DNA of 6,319 bases from Chloroflexota bacterium (lineage in GTDB: Bacteria; Chloroflexota; Anaerolineae; Promineifilales; Promineifilaceae), in contig JAJRTP010000610.1 in the NCBI GenBank assembly GCA_024278255.1, positions 1-6,319 on the forward strand. Reading direction: 5' to 3'. A model generated the notes under the pieces. The model worked only from the letters and a program-made list of their open reading frames with translations. It was not told where the DNA came from and did not search any database. The translations under genes were made by a program, and so were the position numbers. Numbering within the stretch: the first letter of the stretch is position 1; each line of letters starts with the position of its first letter. Positions 4,907 to 6,319 of this stretch are shown here, in pieces.

Positions 4907-6025
4907 ATGAATCAAGAATCCCCTTCCACCTGGCGCGTCATCGGCCGTATCATTCTCAAGGCGGCCGTATTGTTCCTGGCCCTGAATTTGTTGTTTGCCT
5001 GGGTACGGCCGTTAGACACACTCGGCCGCCTCACCCTGTACAACTGGTTCCTGCCGGGGCGGGAGCGGCTACCGTATGGCGAAAATCCGGCCGAGGCCAA
5101 CAACCTGAGCCTGAACAACCTGCCCGCCATGTTCGCCAGCCACCGCGTCAGCCAGCCCAAGGCGGAGGATGAGTTACGCGTCTTCATTCTGGGGGATTCG
5201 GGGATGTGGGGCTGGTTTTTAGAGAACGAAGACACGCTGGCCGGGCAGTTGAACGAGATGGGCCTGGTTACGGAGGATGGCCGTACCCTCACATTCTACA
5301 ACCTCGGCTACCCCATCATGTCCCTGAGCAAAGACCTCCTCCTGCTCGACGTGGCAATGCAGTACGACCCCGACCTGATCATTTGGCCCGTCACCCTGGA
5401 ATCGTTCCCGTCGCAGAAACAATTGGATCACCCCATCCTGCAAAACAACCCGGAACGGATGCGCCACCTCATCGAGACGTATGATTTGCAGTTGGATGCC
5501 AACGATCCCCGCTTTATAGACCCTGATTTCCTGGAGAATACGATTGTGGGACAGCGACGGCCGTTAGCCGATCTTCTCCGTTTGCAGCAAGTGGGGTTTG
5601 CCTGGAGCGCCACTGGCATTGACCAGGCCATCCCCGCCGAAATCCCCTTACGCAAATCCGATTTTGACGAGGATGTGAGTTGGCAGACATACGACGAACC
5701 CGTCACCCTGACAACCGACGATCTGACCTTTGACGTGCTGGGCGCCGGAGTGCAGATGGCCGGCGACGTGCCCATTCTGATCGTCAACGAACCAATCTTC
5801 ATCAGCGACGGGGCGAACAGTGACTTGCGCTACAACGCCTGGTATCCTCGCTGGGCGTATGACCAGTACCGCGACCTGCTCACCGCCGAGGCCGCCGCCC
5901 AAAACTGGCCCCTCCTCGACCTGTGGGACGCCATCCCCCCGGATGAATTTACCGACAGCCCCGTCCACCTGACCCCCACCGGCCCGGAGATGTTGGCGGA
6001 ATTGTTACGGCCGTATCTGCCATAA
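4907..6025 (+). CDS. Membrane-anchored SGNH-type protein in the DltD position
   Basis: The protein has 372 residues. One N-terminal membrane helix at about 11-33 (no lipobox) anchors it with the domain outside, as in DltD and other MBOAT partners. RVFILGDSGMWG at 91-102 holds the GDS nucleophile, Ser98. FYNLGYPIMS (130-139) is the block II equivalent. DPDLIIWPVTLESF (154-167) occupies block III but lacks the usual GxND. FTDSPVHLTPTG (348-359) gives the terminal Asp350/His354 pair, with one residue more between them than the common DxxH. This suggests a divergent DltD/AlgJ-like transferase that takes the acyl group from the shuttle Tyr to Ser98 and then to an envelope glycan; the acceptor is unknown. 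AGGGGA eight bases upstream supports the ATG. The same-strand order with the MBOAT before and the carrier protein after supports one operon. Confidence 0.85.
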   Translation: MNQESPSTWRVIGRIILKAAVLFLALNLLFAWVRPLDTLGRLTLYNWFLPGRERLPYGENPAEANNLSLNNLPAMFASHRVSQPKAEDELRVFILGDSGMWGWFLENEDTLAGQLNEMGLVTEDGRTLTFYNLGYPIMSLSKDLLLLDVAMQYDPDLIIWPVTLESFPSQKQLDHPILQNNPERMRHLIETYDLQLDANDPRFIDPDFLENTIVGQRRPLADLLRLQQVGFAWSATGIDQAIPAEIPLRKSDFDEDVSWQTYDEPVTLTTDDLTFDVLGAGVQMAGDVPILIVNEPIFISDGANSDLRYNAWYPRWAYDQYRDLLTAEAAAQNWPLLDLWDAIPPDEFTDSPVHLTPTGPEMLAELLRPYLP

Positions 6026-6087
6026 CGTGTTGCGTATTGCGTATTGCGTAGGGATAATTGGTTGCGCAATACGAAATACGCAATACG
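6026..6087. repeat. Palindromic repeat, copy 2 (between DltD-like and carrier protein genes)
   Basis: The left arm 6026-6050 starts at the first base after the stop codon. The right arm 6063-6087 is its inverted partner, with three mismatches over 25 bases and a 12-base loop. The arms consist of CGTATTGCGTA-type units like those at 1921-1980. The right arm runs to two bases before the GAGGA ribosome-binding site of the carrier protein. Confidence 0.9.
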
Positions 6088-6088
6088 C

Positions 6089-6093
6089 GAGGA
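6089..6093 (+). promoter_or_regulatory. Ribosome-binding site GAGGA for the carrier protein
   Basis: GAGGA ends six bases before ATG 6100. Another in-frame ATG at 6094 directly touches the GAGGA, which leaves no spacing, so 6100 is preferred. The site directly follows the right arm of the palindromic repeat, so folding of the repeat would place a hairpin beside it. Confidence 0.6.
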
Positions 6094-6099
6094 ATGAAT

Positions 6100-6319
6100 A
6101 TGGACGAACAAACAGTACGGGAAAAATTACGCGCTTTTATTGTGACAGAACTGATTCGGGACGACGGCTACGCCCTGACTGACGACGAAGGCATCATCAG
6201 TAACGGTCTCATGGACTCCTTCTCCCTGGCCGAACTAGGCGTTTACGTTGAAGAGGAATTCGACGTTTACATCCCCGATTCCGATTTGACTGTAGACAAA
6301 ATGGACACCCTGAACCAGA
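6100..6319 (+). CDS. Acyl carrier protein (DltC-like role), 3' end outside window
   Basis: 73 residues are visible before the window ends. The pattern is that of a carrier protein: an N-terminal helix VREKLRAFIVTEL, an acidic loop ALTDDEGI, then NGLMDSFSLAELGVYVEEEF, where Ser40 in D39-S40-F is the 4'-phosphopantetheine site at the start of helix II. EFDVYIPDSDLTVDKMDTL follows as the helix III region. The composition is strongly acidic, as usual. Only the last helix or so should be missing. In this locus it is the likely thioester donor to the MBOAT, the role DltC plays for DltB. A dedicated acyl-AMP ligase to charge it (DltA role) would be expected downstream or nearby but is not visible. 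It could instead be a carrier for another acyl group or an aminoacyl residue; the sequence does not say which. Confidence 0.9.
   Translation, partial: MDEQTVREKLRAFIVTELIRDDGYALTDDEGIISNGLMDSFSLAELGVYVEEEFDVYIPDSDLTVDKMDTLNQ

Noticed and set aside
3144..6025. Alginate- or peptidoglycan-type O-acetylation pair (AlgI/AlgJ, PatA/PatB)
   Set aside because: The MBOAT and SGNH proteins alone would allow it, but the carrier protein and the stand-alone Tyr-hexapeptide microprotein fit a Dlt-type route better. It is not fully excluded.

Overview
The window looks like a bacterial chromosome fragment of moderately high GC. The best guess for the host is Chloroflexota (Anaerolineae-like). This is inference from three traits: lipoproteins with long Thr/Pro stalks, the texture of the palindromic intergenic repeats, and a heavily over-represented palindrome ACGGCCGT (11 copies). 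No ribosomal or phylogenetic marker gene is present. All genes are on the + strand.

Layout: (1) 2-538, the C-terminal part of an SGNH-type hydrolase/acyltransferase, open at the window edge. (2) 539-749, a nested inverted-repeat element. (3) 750-1127, a small lipoprotein with an NTF2-like look. (4) 1192-1729, an AT-richer gene pair, DUF4258-like protein plus YgiT-type zinc-finger protein, probably a toxin-antitoxin module. (5) 1778-1897, a 39-residue single-pass membrane microprotein ending in WIYQGF. (6) 1914-2987, a full-length SGNH lipoprotein paralogous to gene 1, whose signal-peptide N-region is encoded by a palindromic repeat. (7) 3144-4622, a DltB/AlgI-type membrane-bound O-acyltransferase (MBOAT). 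(8) 4623-4906, another nested inverted-repeat element. (9) 4907-6025, a membrane-anchored SGNH protein in the DltD position. (10) 6100 to the window end, an acyl carrier protein with a DSF phosphopantetheine site.

The main result is that items 5-10 reproduce the logic of the Dlt (teichoic acid D-alanylation) pathway: carrier protein (DltC role), MBOAT (DltB role), a membrane microprotein whose C-terminal aromatic-I-Y-x-x-F hexapeptide matches the DltX acyl-shuttle motif, and a Ser-hydrolase-type transferase (DltD role). Here there is also an extra SGNH lipoprotein, present in two divergent copies. If the host is not a Firmicute, this is a Dlt-like envelope acylation machine with an unknown acyl group and acceptor. 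The microprotein is short enough to be missed by routine annotation. The acyl-activating ligase (DltA role) is not in the window and would be expected nearby.

Almost every gene junction carries a palindromic repeat of a different family. Two copies of one family (1921-1980 and 6026-6087) sit at translation starts: one is inside a coding sequence, the other ends at the ribosome-binding site of the carrier protein.
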